Shown piece by piece: positions 52,693 to 60,986 of a stretch of DNA of 64,000 bases. A program made the translations under genes and the position numbers. The DNA is taken from the NCBI GenBank assembly GCA_002723155.1, contig PBNO01000002.1:769960-833959 (forward strand), in the 5' to 3' direction. The notes below the pieces were generated by a model that had not been told where the DNA came from, did not search any database, and was given only the letters and a program-made list of their open reading frames with translations. Source of the DNA: Ponticaulis sp. (GTDB taxonomy: Bacteria > Pseudomonadota > Alphaproteobacteria > Caulobacterales > Hyphomonadaceae). The first letter of the stretch is position 1; every line of letters starts with the position of its first letter.

Positions 52693-53400
52693 CTACTGGC
52701 CTGGTCCGGGAACTGCCGCACAGGGATCGCCATACATTGCGCCCTGATCGATGCAGAAGAATGTCCACTCACCTTCGGTTTCCGGTTTATCGCCGACATT
52801 GTCGCCAAGGTATGCGATGATTTCGACGTCCGGATATCCCTGTGCCGCCAACAAAGGTGATACCAGTGCGTAGCGTTCGTCTTTTGCGCTGACGCCATTC
52901 GGGCGGGCCCGGGTCATAAGCACTTGAAAATCATCGCCGCGAACGAGGCCGAGATCTGCCAGATTGTTCTCTGTGGCGAGCTGTTCACTGTCGGACCGGT
53001 TGGTGACGAAGGCAACATGTCCCCCAAGCGTGTTCACCGTTTCAAGGAAGGCTTCGACGCCCGGAACAAGCGTTGCGGATTCTTCCTGTGTCCATTCATA
53101 CCAGCTCTCGGGCGTGTAGCCGAGGCCGAGGCGTTCACGGCGCAGCTGGTATTCGACATTGTTCATGACGGTTTCGTCGAGATCGAGAACGACCGCCCAG
53201 CCTGCGTCGGGGTTTGCTTCTGCAAAGGCTTGCACAAATGATGTCGCGTCAGCGAAGACCGCCTCTGCTTCTGCATCCCAGCCATCGTCAAACGCGACCC
53301 ACGCTGTTCCGGCAGAATAGGCAAAATCATCTGCAGCAGGTTCTGTGGTTGCGCAAGCCGCGAGCGCGAGCATGAGAGATGGAAGAAGGAGAGCGCGCAT
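52693..53400 (-). CDS. lipoprotein HAD acid phosphatase (class C / e(P4)-like)
   Basis: 235 residues from the ATG at 53400 (GAGG upstream). Lipobox LAAC at about residue 16. The HAD domain has WAVVLDLDETVMNNVEYQLRR with the DxDET catalytic motif, HVAFVTNRSDSEQLATENNL with Thr/Asn motif II, Lys in VSAKDERYAL and IIAYLGDNVGDKPE motif IV. Outer-membrane class-C phosphatases dephosphorylate nucleotides such as NMN or aromatic phosphates. The C-terminus has two Cys (FFCIDQGAMYGDPC). Confidence 0.9.
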   Translation of the reverse strand: MRALLLPSLMLALAACATTEPAADDFAYSAGTAWVAFDDGWDAEAEAVFADATSFVQAFAEANPDAGWAVVLDLDETVMNNVEYQLRRERLGLGYTPESWYEWTQEESATLVPGVEAFLETVNTLGGHVAFVTNRSDSEQLATENNLADLGLVRGDDFQVLMTRARPNGVSAKDERYALVSPLLAAQGYPDVEIIAYLGDNVGDKPETEGEWTFFCIDQGAMYGDPCAAVPGPGQ

Positions 53401-53487
53401 GGTGAAACCTCGATTTATGTGTCGTGCCGACATTGAAGCTAAATCGTGTGCCCTGTCCATGCGGCGCAATGTTTAAAACCGGCGTTT

Positions 53488-53976
53488 CTAGCGCTGAATA
53501 AACTCCAGAGTGTTGCCGTCACCGTCATGTCCAATCGCAATGATGAGCGACATGCCTTCGCGGATCGGCAGGGCTTCGCGTTCGATTTCAAAACCCGCAG
53601 CGCGGATTGCGTCGATCATGCCGGCGGCGTTCTCGGTATAGAAGACGATCCGCGAAGGTCCGATAGACGCTTCACCCTCGGTCACTTGAATCAGGGCAAG
53701 CTTGGTGCCTTCGGCATCTGCGGTAGAGAGAATTGCCTCCACATAACCCGGGCCTGACGAATTACGCACGACGCTCATTCCGAGACCCTGCGTGTAAAAC
53801 GCGGTCGCTGCGTCTAAATCGGATACAGAAATAGCTGCTGCGGCAATGGATGATGGGGCTGTTGCGACATGAGTTTCATGCTCAGTGCTTTCGTGATGCC
53901 CCGCAAAAGACGGCGCGACTAACAAGCCTGTCATCAGAGCGACTGTCAAAGCACGTTTGAACTGTGTTCTTTTCAT
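53488..53976 (-). CDS. secreted glyoxalase/VOC-fold protein
   Basis: 162 residues from the ATG at 53976; GGGAGGA lies five bases upstream. A signal peptide (FKRALTVALMTGLLVAPSFAG) is followed by a His/Glu/Thr-rich stretch (HHESTEHETHVAT) that could bind metal, and then one VOC domain: AAISVSDLDAATAFYTQGLGMSVVRN, ALIQVTEG and AIGHDGDGNTLEFIQR. VOC enzymes are usually cytoplasmic, so an exported one is unusual. Role unknown. A 35-base dyad lies between its start and the presumed promoter. Confidence 0.8.
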   Translation of the reverse strand: MKRTQFKRALTVALMTGLLVAPSFAGHHESTEHETHVATAPSSIAAAAISVSDLDAATAFYTQGLGMSVVRNSSGPGYVEAILSTADAEGTKLALIQVTEGEASIGPSRIVFYTENAAGMIDAIRAAGFEIEREALPIREGMSLIIAIGHDGDGNTLEFIQR

Positions 53977-54006
53977 AGATTTCCTCCCGCTTTGGCTATT
54001 TGCCAA

Positions 54007-54041
54007 AATTACAACCTCACTAATAAAGTGAGATTGTAATT
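54007..54041. promoter_or_regulatory. long dyad, probable operator of the secreted VOC gene
   Basis: AATTACAACCTCACT, spacer AATAA, AGTGAGATTGTAATT: 15-base arms with one mismatch, 31 bases upstream of the ATG of the minus-strand VOC gene. TTGACA lies just beyond it on the minus strand (complement of 54051-54056). Size and symmetry suit a dimeric repressor such as TetR or HxlR type; none is adjacent. Confidence 0.6.
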
Positions 54042-54125
54042 GTGGGAAGTGTCAATCTATTCGAGTTATTCTTGCCCCCGACCGGGCCGCGGCGTCCCGA
54101 ACACGTCCCGGTCAGTCTTAAACGA

Positions 54126-54974
54126 TTAGGCCTGTGTCGGTTGAAGTTCATCCAGCTTTGCTGAGGTTGAAATCGGCTTTCGCGCAGGTTTTCCGGAATA
54201 CCAGCCGATCAAGCCAGTCGCGACGCCTAGCGCGGTGCCGATGGCTGCCGCGACCCAAGGCGATAGAGCGCCGTAAGCAAGCGCGATCTGATGCCATTCG
54301 TCAGTCATGGCCCATGTAAAATAGCCGCTATAGCTGAGAAGAGAGGCTGCGAGGGCCAGCATGAACGGCAGGACGGGTTTCTTATTCAGGACGTCGCGCA
54401 GAATAAGAATGCCGACGAAAATGACCGAAACAACGATGGCAATTTCAACGGAGCGACCGAAGTTTGGAAGATCTTCAGGGCCGCGTACCAGATAGCTCGG
54501 CACATAGTTCATGAAGAAGCGCGCGATGACCGGAACCGGAAGGATCAGAATTGTCGACAGCATGTAGCGGGCGTGGAGGTGCTGGTTTCGGCGGTTCTTC
54601 AATGCAAGCGCGAAGAAGGCGCAAAAGCAAAGCGCTGCGAGGATATCGACGCTCACCAGCCGGAAGCCGTACATTTCAAGGAACGGGTTATTTTCTGCAG
54701 TCATCACCTGCATGGTGAGGAAGCCGCCGGCGGTGAAGGCTGGCACCAGTGCGAGGCTCGCCCAACCTGAAATGATGTGCGCGCGTCGGTGTTTGTGATG
54801 GATGGTCCAGTTTTGTGTCATCAGCAGAATCATCCACGCTGTCGCTGTCATGCCGTGTAGATGGTGGGCGAAGGATGCGGTGGTGAAGGTGCTGAAATAT
54901 GACGGCCAGAACGCGGCAAAGGTCATGATGATCAGGGCGCCTACATAGTAGTGGGCGTGAGGAAATGGTCGCAT
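54126..54974 (-). CDS. integral membrane hypothetical protein
   Basis: 282 residues from the ATG at 54974, with GGGAG upstream. About eight hydrophobic helices. Notable are several His in or near helices: HAHYYVGALI, SFAHHLHGMTATAWMILLM, NWTIHHKHRRAHIISGW and RNQHLHARYMLST, a layout that recalls membrane haem or metal proteins, though no family is recognised with certainty. It is divergent from the HTH-TPR protein, which may regulate it. The C-terminus is a short polar tail. Confidence 0.75.
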   Translation of the reverse strand: MRPFPHAHYYVGALIIMTFAAFWPSYFSTFTTASFAHHLHGMTATAWMILLMTQNWTIHHKHRRAHIISGWASLALVPAFTAGGFLTMQVMTAENNPFLEMYGFRLVSVDILAALCFCAFFALALKNRRNQHLHARYMLSTILILPVPVIARFFMNYVPSYLVRGPEDLPNFGRSVEIAIVVSVIFVGILILRDVLNKKPVLPFMLALAASLLSYSGYFTWAMTDEWHQIALAYGALSPWVAAAIGTALGVATGLIGWYSGKPARKPISTSAKLDELQPTQA

Positions 54975-55136
54975 GATAGGTCTCCCGAAACTGTTTCGGT
55001 GACGTTGCTGCATGTGGCTGAGTAAGCTCAATCAGCGGCGCGGCCATAGCCGGTACTGGCCCGGTCATGACCGCGTTTGGCTACATGTCCGCATCAGATA
55101 TCTTGCAAGTTTTCCAGATTCACAGAGTATGACTTG

Positions 55137-56528
55137 GTGACAAATGCTGACCCATCATCAGATACAGCCAGCCGGCTCGTAGGCTGGAAGCGGATTGCTG
55201 TGCATCTTGGCTGTAGCGAGCGCACGGCCCGTCGTTGGGAGGCTGAAGAAAACCTGCCCGTACATCGACAGGTGCATGAAGCCAAAAGCACAGTCTATGC
55301 GTTTCCGGGCGAGCTCGATCGCTGGATTGCGTCACGCGGTACGGGCACGCCTGCCGAAGAGGCTGATAGCCACAAAAGGGAAGGTGGCGGGTCCCGACTG
55401 GCACTGATCATAGCCGCGATTGTGATCATCATTTTGCTAGCCGTGAATATTAGCGGTTATTTGTCCGGTCGCGAAGAGGTTGAGCCAGCGGGCGCGCCAC
55501 TGAGCGAGGATGCCCTGGCGCTGGATCTCTATGAACGTGGAATGGCGCTTTGGGAGCAACGCGGTGCGGACGCGAACCGACGCGCTATCCAAAATTTCCG
55601 CGCTGCAGTCGAGCGCGATCCGGATTTTGCTGAAGCCTGGGCTGCGCTGGCCTCGGCATATGGAACCTTGCCGACCTATACAGACGAAGTCGATCTGGAA
55701 GAATCGCTGGATCAGGCGCTTCTTGCAGCAGACCGCGCTCTGCGCCTGGATCCGGAACTGGTTCAGCCACGCACTCTTATGGGTGAGATCGCAGAGCGTC
55801 GCGGCGAGTGGCAACTGGCTCGCGAAATCTTCGAAGATGCGATGGCGTCCGATCCTGACAATGCCACCATTACGCTATGGGCTGCCGGTCATTTCCGTGA
55901 GGCCGGATATCTGAACCGCTCACTTGAATTAACCGATCATGCGCTCGAGCTGGAACCGGGCGCGCCGCCTGCGCTCAACGAGCGGGCCATGACACATTTC
56001 TTTTTCGGCGACGCAGCGCGCGGAGAAGAAGAGTTGAATTTCCTCTGGAACGAACTCGGCTTCGATACGCCGATAATCTGGTACGCAAAATGGTTTGCCT
56101 ATTTGCGCCGCGGAGACTTTGCTGCGCTGGAGGACTGGCAGTCCCAATGCCCCTTCGCATCCGGATGCGAACTCTTCATGTTGGGCGCTGCAGCCGCGCA
56201 AGGAAGCGATGAAGACCGCGCCGCCTTCAGTGAACGGTTACTGGGCGCTTATGAAGCAGGGGCGCCTGCATTCATGGTCGTCTCGCTCATGCAGGTGACG
56301 GGCAACATGGAGGCCATACTGGATGTCGCCGACACGGAAACAGACGCACAGCGGTTTGTGAACATCGTCGTGCTATTTGATCCAGTGATTGCCGAAATCC
56401 GTCGCTCGCCACGATTTACGCAGATTATCGATCGCGTTGGCCTTCTCACCTACTGGCAGGAAACAGGCCCACCCGATTTTTGCGCGGACGAACCGGACGC
56501 GCATGTCTGCCAGCAATTGGGTCGTTAG
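55137..56528 (+). CDS. membrane-tethered regulator: HTH domain, one helix, TPR-like C-terminal domain
   Basis: 463 residues from the GTG at 55137; the open frame extends 20 codons further up, but that extension looks non-coding. N-terminal DNA-binding domain (about 12-70): RLVGWKRIAVHLGCSERTARRWEAEENLPVHRQ, then YAFPGELDRWIASR, an excisionase/MerR-like winged helix. A single helix follows (ALIIAAIVIIILLAVNISGY), then TPR-like repeats (e.g. ALDLYERGMALWEQRG, NFRAAVERDPDFAEAWAALASAYG). So DNA binding in the cytoplasm is linked to a periplasmic repeat domain, a CadC-like layout. The HTH type resembles one I associate with Acidobacteria. The target may be the divergent membrane protein gene. Confidence 0.82.
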   Translation: MTNADPSSDTASRLVGWKRIAVHLGCSERTARRWEAEENLPVHRQVHEAKSTVYAFPGELDRWIASRGTGTPAEEADSHKREGGGSRLALIIAAIVIIILLAVNISGYLSGREEVEPAGAPLSEDALALDLYERGMALWEQRGADANRRAIQNFRAAVERDPDFAEAWAALASAYGTLPTYTDEVDLEESLDQALLAADRALRLDPELVQPRTLMGEIAERRGEWQLAREIFEDAMASDPDNATITLWAAGHFREAGYLNRSLELTDHALELEPGAPPALNERAMTHFFFGDAARGEEELNFLWNELGFDTPIIWYAKWFAYLRRGDFAALEDWQSQCPFASGCELFMLGAAAAQGSDEDRAAFSERLLGAYEAGAPAFMVVSLMQVTGNMEAILDVADTETDAQRFVNIVVLFDPVIAEIRRSPRFTQIIDRVGLLTYWQETGPPDFCADEPDAHVCQQLGR

Positions 56529-58897
56529 CGAAGGTGGATGCGCCGCCCCGCTGAGAGATAGTTTGCTGCGTTCACGATTGCGTCCGCATCAATCTGGAAA
56601 TGCTTGTAGAGATCGGAAATGGTGCCTGTCTGGCCGAAATGTTCCACGCCAAGCGGCGCTGTCATATGACCTGCAACGGAGCCGATCCATGCCAGTGTCG
56701 CGGGATGACCGTCGGTCACCGTGATCAGCGTTGCATCGCGTGAGACGTCGCCCATCAGACGTTCAATCTGGCTGACGGCATCCTTATGGCCACGTGCGCG
56801 GGCACGGCGCGCAGCTGTCCAGCCTGAGTTCAGACGATCAGCCGACGTGACGGCCAGAACGCCAATGTCGCGGCGGTCATTGCCTATACGGCCTGCGGCC
56901 TCAATGGCTTCGGGGCCAACAACGCCCTGATAGGCAATCACAAGCTCGCAGTTCGGGCCCGGCTTGCGCAGCCAGTAAGCGCCATCAACGACCCCGCGGC
57001 GGAACTCCTCATCATCCCTGCTAGAGAGGCCGAGCTGTTCAACCGGTCGGGTAGACAGGCGCAGATAGACTGAGCCGCCCGTTTCATCACGCAGCCATGT
57101 GCGCTCGTCCGGATCATTTTCGCCCGAGCGCTGAAGGTAATCGAACGACCAGTCCATGATGATGGACAGTTCGTCCAGATAGGCCGGTTCGAAGGAGACG
57201 AGGCCATCCTGGCTCATTCCGACAAGCTGGGTGCCGATCGACTGGTGCGCGCCGCCTTCCGGTGCCAGCGTGATGCCTGATGGCGTGCCGACAATGATAA
57301 AGCGCGCATCCTGATAACAGGCATAATTAAGTGCATCGAGGCCGCGATTGATGAACGGGTCATAGACCGTACCAATCGGAATGAGGCGCTCGCCGAAATG
57401 ACTGTGTGACAGGCCTAGTGAGCCAAGCATCAGCATGAGGTTCATCTCGGCAATGCCCAGTTCGAAATGCTGGCCTTCAGGTGAGAACTGCCATTTCTGC
57501 GTCGACGGGATGGATTGTTCGCGGAAGGTATCACTGACCTCGTTGCGCGCGAACAGATTGCGGCGGTTTACCCATGGGCCGAGATTGGTCGACACCGTTA
57601 CATCTGGCGAGGTGGTGACGATGCGCTCGGTCAGTTGATCATCGCGTTTGGCGATGCCATCAAGGATTTTACCGAAACCGGCCTGCGTGGAGAGAACGCG
57701 GTCGTCGAGGAAAACCGGGCCGGCGCTTTCAACTTTCGGGGCGGTAAAGCGGCGTGTGCCTTCTGAAAAGAATGGCACGTCTTTGAGGAATGCTTCAACG
57801 TCAGCTTTGTCCTCAACGGTTGCCAGCGGCTCCCATTCCTCGCCTTCGGCAACGCCCATATGCGTCTGGAACTCGGCCATCTGGGCCTTGTTCATGAGGC
57901 CGGCATGGTTGTCTTTGTGACCTGCGAGCGGGGTCTGCCAGCCTTTGATCGTGTAGGCGAGGAAGACAGTTGGTTTGTCGTCTTGAATGGCGTCAAACGC
58001 TTCGGTCAGCGTGGAGAGACACTGGCCGCCCAGATTGTTCATCAGCGTGTTCAGCTCTTCATCCGAACGCTTGTTGAGCAGGTCTGATACATCGCCCTGA
58101 TCGCCGATATCGTCCAACAGGCGTTTGCGCCAAGCGGCGCCGCCTTTGAAGGTGAGGGCGGAATAATCAGGGTTCGGGCAGTCCTGAATCCATTTTTTCA
58201 GAATGTCGCCGCCCGGTTCTTCAAATGCAGCGCGCTGCAATACGCCGTGGCGTAGAACGACGGTGCGCCAGCCAAAGGCTGTGAAGATGGCTTCGATCTT
58301 TTCCCACAAGCCTTCGCGTACAACGCCGTCCAGGCTTTGTCGGTTATAGTCGATCACCCACCAGGTGTTGCGAAGGTCATGCTTCCAGCCTTCCTGAAGG
58401 CATTCATAGACATTGCCCTCATCAAGCTCGGCATCGCCTACGAGCGCGACCATGCGGCCAAGCGGGCGATCTTTGGCCCACGACTTTGCTGCCAGATAAT
58501 CCTGCACCAGAGAAGAGAAGGCTGTTTCCGCAACGCCGAGACCGACGGAGCCTGTTGAGAAGTCGACGTCATCAATGTCTTTAGTGCGGCTTGGATAAGA
58601 TTGCGTGCCGCCCCAGCCGCGAAAGTTCTTCAGCTTTTCGAGCGTCTGGTTGCCCATAATGTACTGCATGGCATGGAAGACGGGCGAAGCATGCGGCTTT
58701 ACCGCGACACGGTCTTCAGGGCGCAGCGTGTGATAGTAGAGCGCGGTCATGATGGAGACCATGCTCGCGCAGCTTGCCTGGTGGCCGCCAACCTTCACAT
58801 CGCCGTCTTCCTTAGCGCGTAGATGGTTCGCATTGTGTACGATCCATGCAGACAGCCAGAGAAGGCGCTGTTCAATCGTTTTAAGATGGTCGGTCAT
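56525..58897 (-). CDS. transketolase-fold, homodimeric pyruvate dehydrogenase E1 (AceE)-like enzyme
   Basis: 790 residues from the ATG at 58897, preceded by GGAGG. Thiamine-diphosphate features: GSVGLGVAETAFSS and LVGDAELDEGNVYECLQEGW, WWVIDYNRQSLDG for the cofactor phosphate, and FELGIAEMNLMLMLGSLGLSH in the second domain with the conserved Glu. The arrangement E1 alpha-beta fused is that of AceE, shorter than E. coli AceE. No E2 or E3 gene is in the window, so substrate and complex are uncertain; a 2-oxo acid dehydrogenase or transketolase activity is possible. It ends overlapping the HTH-TPR gene by four bases; fbp lies upstream on the same strand. Confidence 0.82.
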   Translation of the reverse strand: MTDHLKTIEQRLLWLSAWIVHNANHLRAKEDGDVKVGGHQASCASMVSIMTALYYHTLRPEDRVAVKPHASPVFHAMQYIMGNQTLEKLKNFRGWGGTQSYPSRTKDIDDVDFSTGSVGLGVAETAFSSLVQDYLAAKSWAKDRPLGRMVALVGDAELDEGNVYECLQEGWKHDLRNTWWVIDYNRQSLDGVVREGLWEKIEAIFTAFGWRTVVLRHGVLQRAAFEEPGGDILKKWIQDCPNPDYSALTFKGGAAWRKRLLDDIGDQGDVSDLLNKRSDEELNTLMNNLGGQCLSTLTEAFDAIQDDKPTVFLAYTIKGWQTPLAGHKDNHAGLMNKAQMAEFQTHMGVAEGEEWEPLATVEDKADVEAFLKDVPFFSEGTRRFTAPKVESAGPVFLDDRVLSTQAGFGKILDGIAKRDDQLTERIVTTSPDVTVSTNLGPWVNRRNLFARNEVSDTFREQSIPSTQKWQFSPEGQHFELGIAEMNLMLMLGSLGLSHSHFGERLIPIGTVYDPFINRGLDALNYACYQDARFIIVGTPSGITLAPEGGAHQSIGTQLVGMSQDGLVSFEPAYLDELSIIMDWSFDYLQRSGENDPDERTWLRDETGGSVYLRLSTRPVEQLGLSSRDDEEFRRGVVDGAYWLRKPGPNCELVIAYQGVVGPEAIEAAGRIGNDRRDIGVLAVTSADRLNSGWTAARRARARGHKDAVSQIERLMGDVSRDATLITVTDGHPATLAWIGSVAGHMTAPLGVEHFGQTGTISDLYKHFQIDADAIVNAANYLSAGRRIHLR

Positions 58898-59067
58898 GGG
58901 GCCTTTCCTCCTCGCAGGCGAGCGTCGCCGTGCGCGAAGATATATACTGCAAAACGGGCGATATCGAGGGAGGATATGCCTCTTTTGCGTACTAAGCCGC
59001 AAGCCCTTCTCTTAAATCTGAAAAAGAAGGGCGTTGAATTTTCGTTTGATGGGGTGAGGCCCGGCTA

Positions 59068-59985
59068 TCAGCCTTTGGCGGCGTAGCTTTCCAGAGACTC
59101 GATCTTCGCCGTGTCGCCAATGAAGACCGGTACTTTCTGGTGAAGCTTATCGACCGGCATTTTCAGGAGAGACATCTCGCCATTCGTAGACGAGCCGCCA
59201 AGTGCGTGGATCAGGAATGCCATCGGGATGGCCTCATAAACGAGGCGCAGCTTACCTGTTTCATAGCCTTTGAAGTTCGCGCCCGGATACGCAAACAGGC
59301 CGCCTTGCAGCACCATGCGTTTCATGTCGGAGACCATGGAAGCAAACCAGCGCATATTGTATGGCTTCTTGCCGCCGGTCGCTTGCAGATTGTCGGAGAC
59401 GTAATTCTGCAGCCATGCCGGCCAGACTTTCTGCATCTGACCGTTGATTGCCAGAATGTCAGCAGACGGCATGCCGCCTTCGATTGGCAGAAGTGTCCAT
59501 TCACCAGACGCATCGTCGAACTGGCCTTTATAGGCTTTGTCGCCATCTGCGAAGTAAACTTCCAGATTCATACCGAATACGAAAAAGCCGCCTGAAAGAA
59601 TGTTGCCGCCGTGGAAGTCTTTGGCTTCGTCAGCATCTTTCCAGACACCGAAAATGGCGCCGGATGGAATGCCGATCAGTGCAGATTTGGAGCCGTCCAG
59701 CGGATCCAGCGCGACGCTGTACGGGCCGTCAGACGTTTTGACCATGTCGGGGCGTTCTTCGGAAACAACGTAGCGAACGAACGGATCTTTGCTGAGTGTT
59801 TCGAAGAAAGCTTCGTCTGCGATGACGTCCAGTTCGATCTGGTCATCGCCGGACTCGTTTGAAGAGGTCGCAAACTTCAGGCCTTCACCCTTTTTCAGGA
59901 CGCCATAGATTTTTTCTGCGGCGGCGAACAGCGCTGAATACACGCCATCCATATTTTCAAGCTGACTATTGAAGTTCACAGACAT
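59068..59985 (-). CDS. fbp: fructose-1,6-bisphosphatase, class I
   Basis: 305 residues from the ATG at 59985 (GAGG very close); a GTG at 60003 is an alternative. Metal-site motifs: SEERPDMVKT and VALDPLDGSKSALIGIP, where class I usually has LDPLDGSSNID, and substrate residues later at KPYNMRWFASMVSDMKRM and GANFKGYETGKLRLVYEAIPMAFL. It removes the 1-phosphate in gluconeogenesis or the reductive pentose phosphate cycle. The gene directly upstream of the AceE-like gene; 170 bases lie between them. Confidence 0.92.
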   Translation of the reverse strand: MSVNFNSQLENMDGVYSALFAAAEKIYGVLKKGEGLKFATSSNESGDDQIELDVIADEAFFETLSKDPFVRYVVSEERPDMVKTSDGPYSVALDPLDGSKSALIGIPSGAIFGVWKDADEAKDFHGGNILSGGFFVFGMNLEVYFADGDKAYKGQFDDASGEWTLLPIEGGMPSADILAINGQMQKVWPAWLQNYVSDNLQATGGKKPYNMRWFASMVSDMKRMVLQGGLFAYPGANFKGYETGKLRLVYEAIPMAFLIHALGGSSTNGEMSLLKMPVDKLHQKVPVFIGDTAKIESLESYAAKG

Positions 59986-60109
59986 TTCCTCACAGACCCC
60001 CACGATCCGACTAGTTTTTGTGGGATTGTCCTAACCGATAAGACAATGGTTGCAAGCTTGGAATGCCAAAGCAGGGGCAGAATTCGCCGATAGACCGTAT
60101 GAAAGGCAG

Positions 60110-60136
60110 GGACTGGCCGGTGAAACCAGCCAGTCC
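60110..60136 (-). terminator. possible terminator after the alpha/beta hydrolase
   Basis: GGACTGGC (60110-60117) and GCCAGTCC (60129-60136) form a stem eight bases past the minus-strand stop. The T tail is weak. Confidence 0.4.
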
Positions 60137-60144
60137 GGAATGTT

Positions 60145-60960
60145 TTAGTTCAGGCTGACGATGAAATCTGAAATTTCATGCGCCACAGTCTCAGGGGCGT
60201 CCAGCTGGATATTATGCCCCACATCCGGCATGCGGAGATGGCGTGCAGTGCGGCTTTGCGCGATCAGATCCGAATGACCTTGCAGCCAGAGTACGCGTCC
60301 CGCATCGGTCTCTTCGAAGACGAATGGCTCTTCATAAGTGGCGGTGGATGTGAAGATCAGCACAGGCAGCTCAGCAGGTAGGGGCGTCACGGTCGCAGCG
60401 GCTTCATCCATCTGATCGACAAGTGTCTGATACTCGCGGCCCATTTGAGGCGGGATCATGCTCAGAAGCATTTCATCATCAGCAGCGATACGGGCGGCAT
60501 CGACTTCTTTCGCCATAGAGCGCTGCTCCATAACGGAGGGATCAATCAGGATAAGCGCTGAAACCTGATCGAGATGATCGCGTGCGAATTCGGTCACCAA
60601 CAGGCCGCCATAGGAATGACCTACCAGAATAATGTCGGATGTGATGCCGAGATCAGAGAGCAGGGTTTCCAGATCGCCATTATGCTCGTCGATCGTCAGC
60701 GGGTGATCTGGCGCAGGTGATGTTCCAAGACCCGCGCGTGCATAGGTCAGGGTAGCGTAATCGCCACCGAGTGCTTCTAGAAGCGGGCCCCATGTGGAGC
60801 GGTCCTGACCGAAGCCGGCTTCGAAGACGAGTGTCGTTTCGCCTTCGCCTTGCAGCACATAGTCCATCTGCGATTGGGCCGATGCGGGGCTGATATTGGA
60901 AAGGAGCGACCAGGCACCGGCGGTGATGATCGGGACGAGAAGTTTCTTCAGGGAAGACAT
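60145..60960 (-). CDS. secreted alpha/beta hydrolase
   Basis: 271 residues with a Sec signal (LLVPIITAGAWSLLSNISPASAQ). The hydrolase fold has GEGETTLVFEAGFGQDRSTWGPLLEAL, the nucleophile elbow VGHSYGGLLVTEFA, IDPSVMEQ and the His in RMPDVGHNIQLDAPE near the end. The oxyanion and triad residues are complete. Substrate unknown; acts in the periplasm. It is 26 bases after the amidohydrolase gene on the same strand and probably co-transcribed with it. Confidence 0.88.
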   Translation of the reverse strand: MSSLKKLLVPIITAGAWSLLSNISPASAQSQMDYVLQGEGETTLVFEAGFGQDRSTWGPLLEALGGDYATLTYARAGLGTSPAPDHPLTIDEHNGDLETLLSDLGITSDIILVGHSYGGLLVTEFARDHLDQVSALILIDPSVMEQRSMAKEVDAARIAADDEMLLSMIPPQMGREYQTLVDQMDEAAATVTPLPAELPVLIFTSTATYEEPFVFEETDAGRVLWLQGHSDLIAQSRTARHLRMPDVGHNIQLDAPETVAHEISDFIVSLN

Positions 60961-60986
60961 GGTGGGGTAAGGTCCTGATGGTGGAA

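Noticed and set aside
52416-52820. Plus-strand open frame filling the gap after the histidine kinase gene
   Set aside because: It runs antisense into the phosphatase gene, has an Arg-rich random-looking product and no ribosome site.
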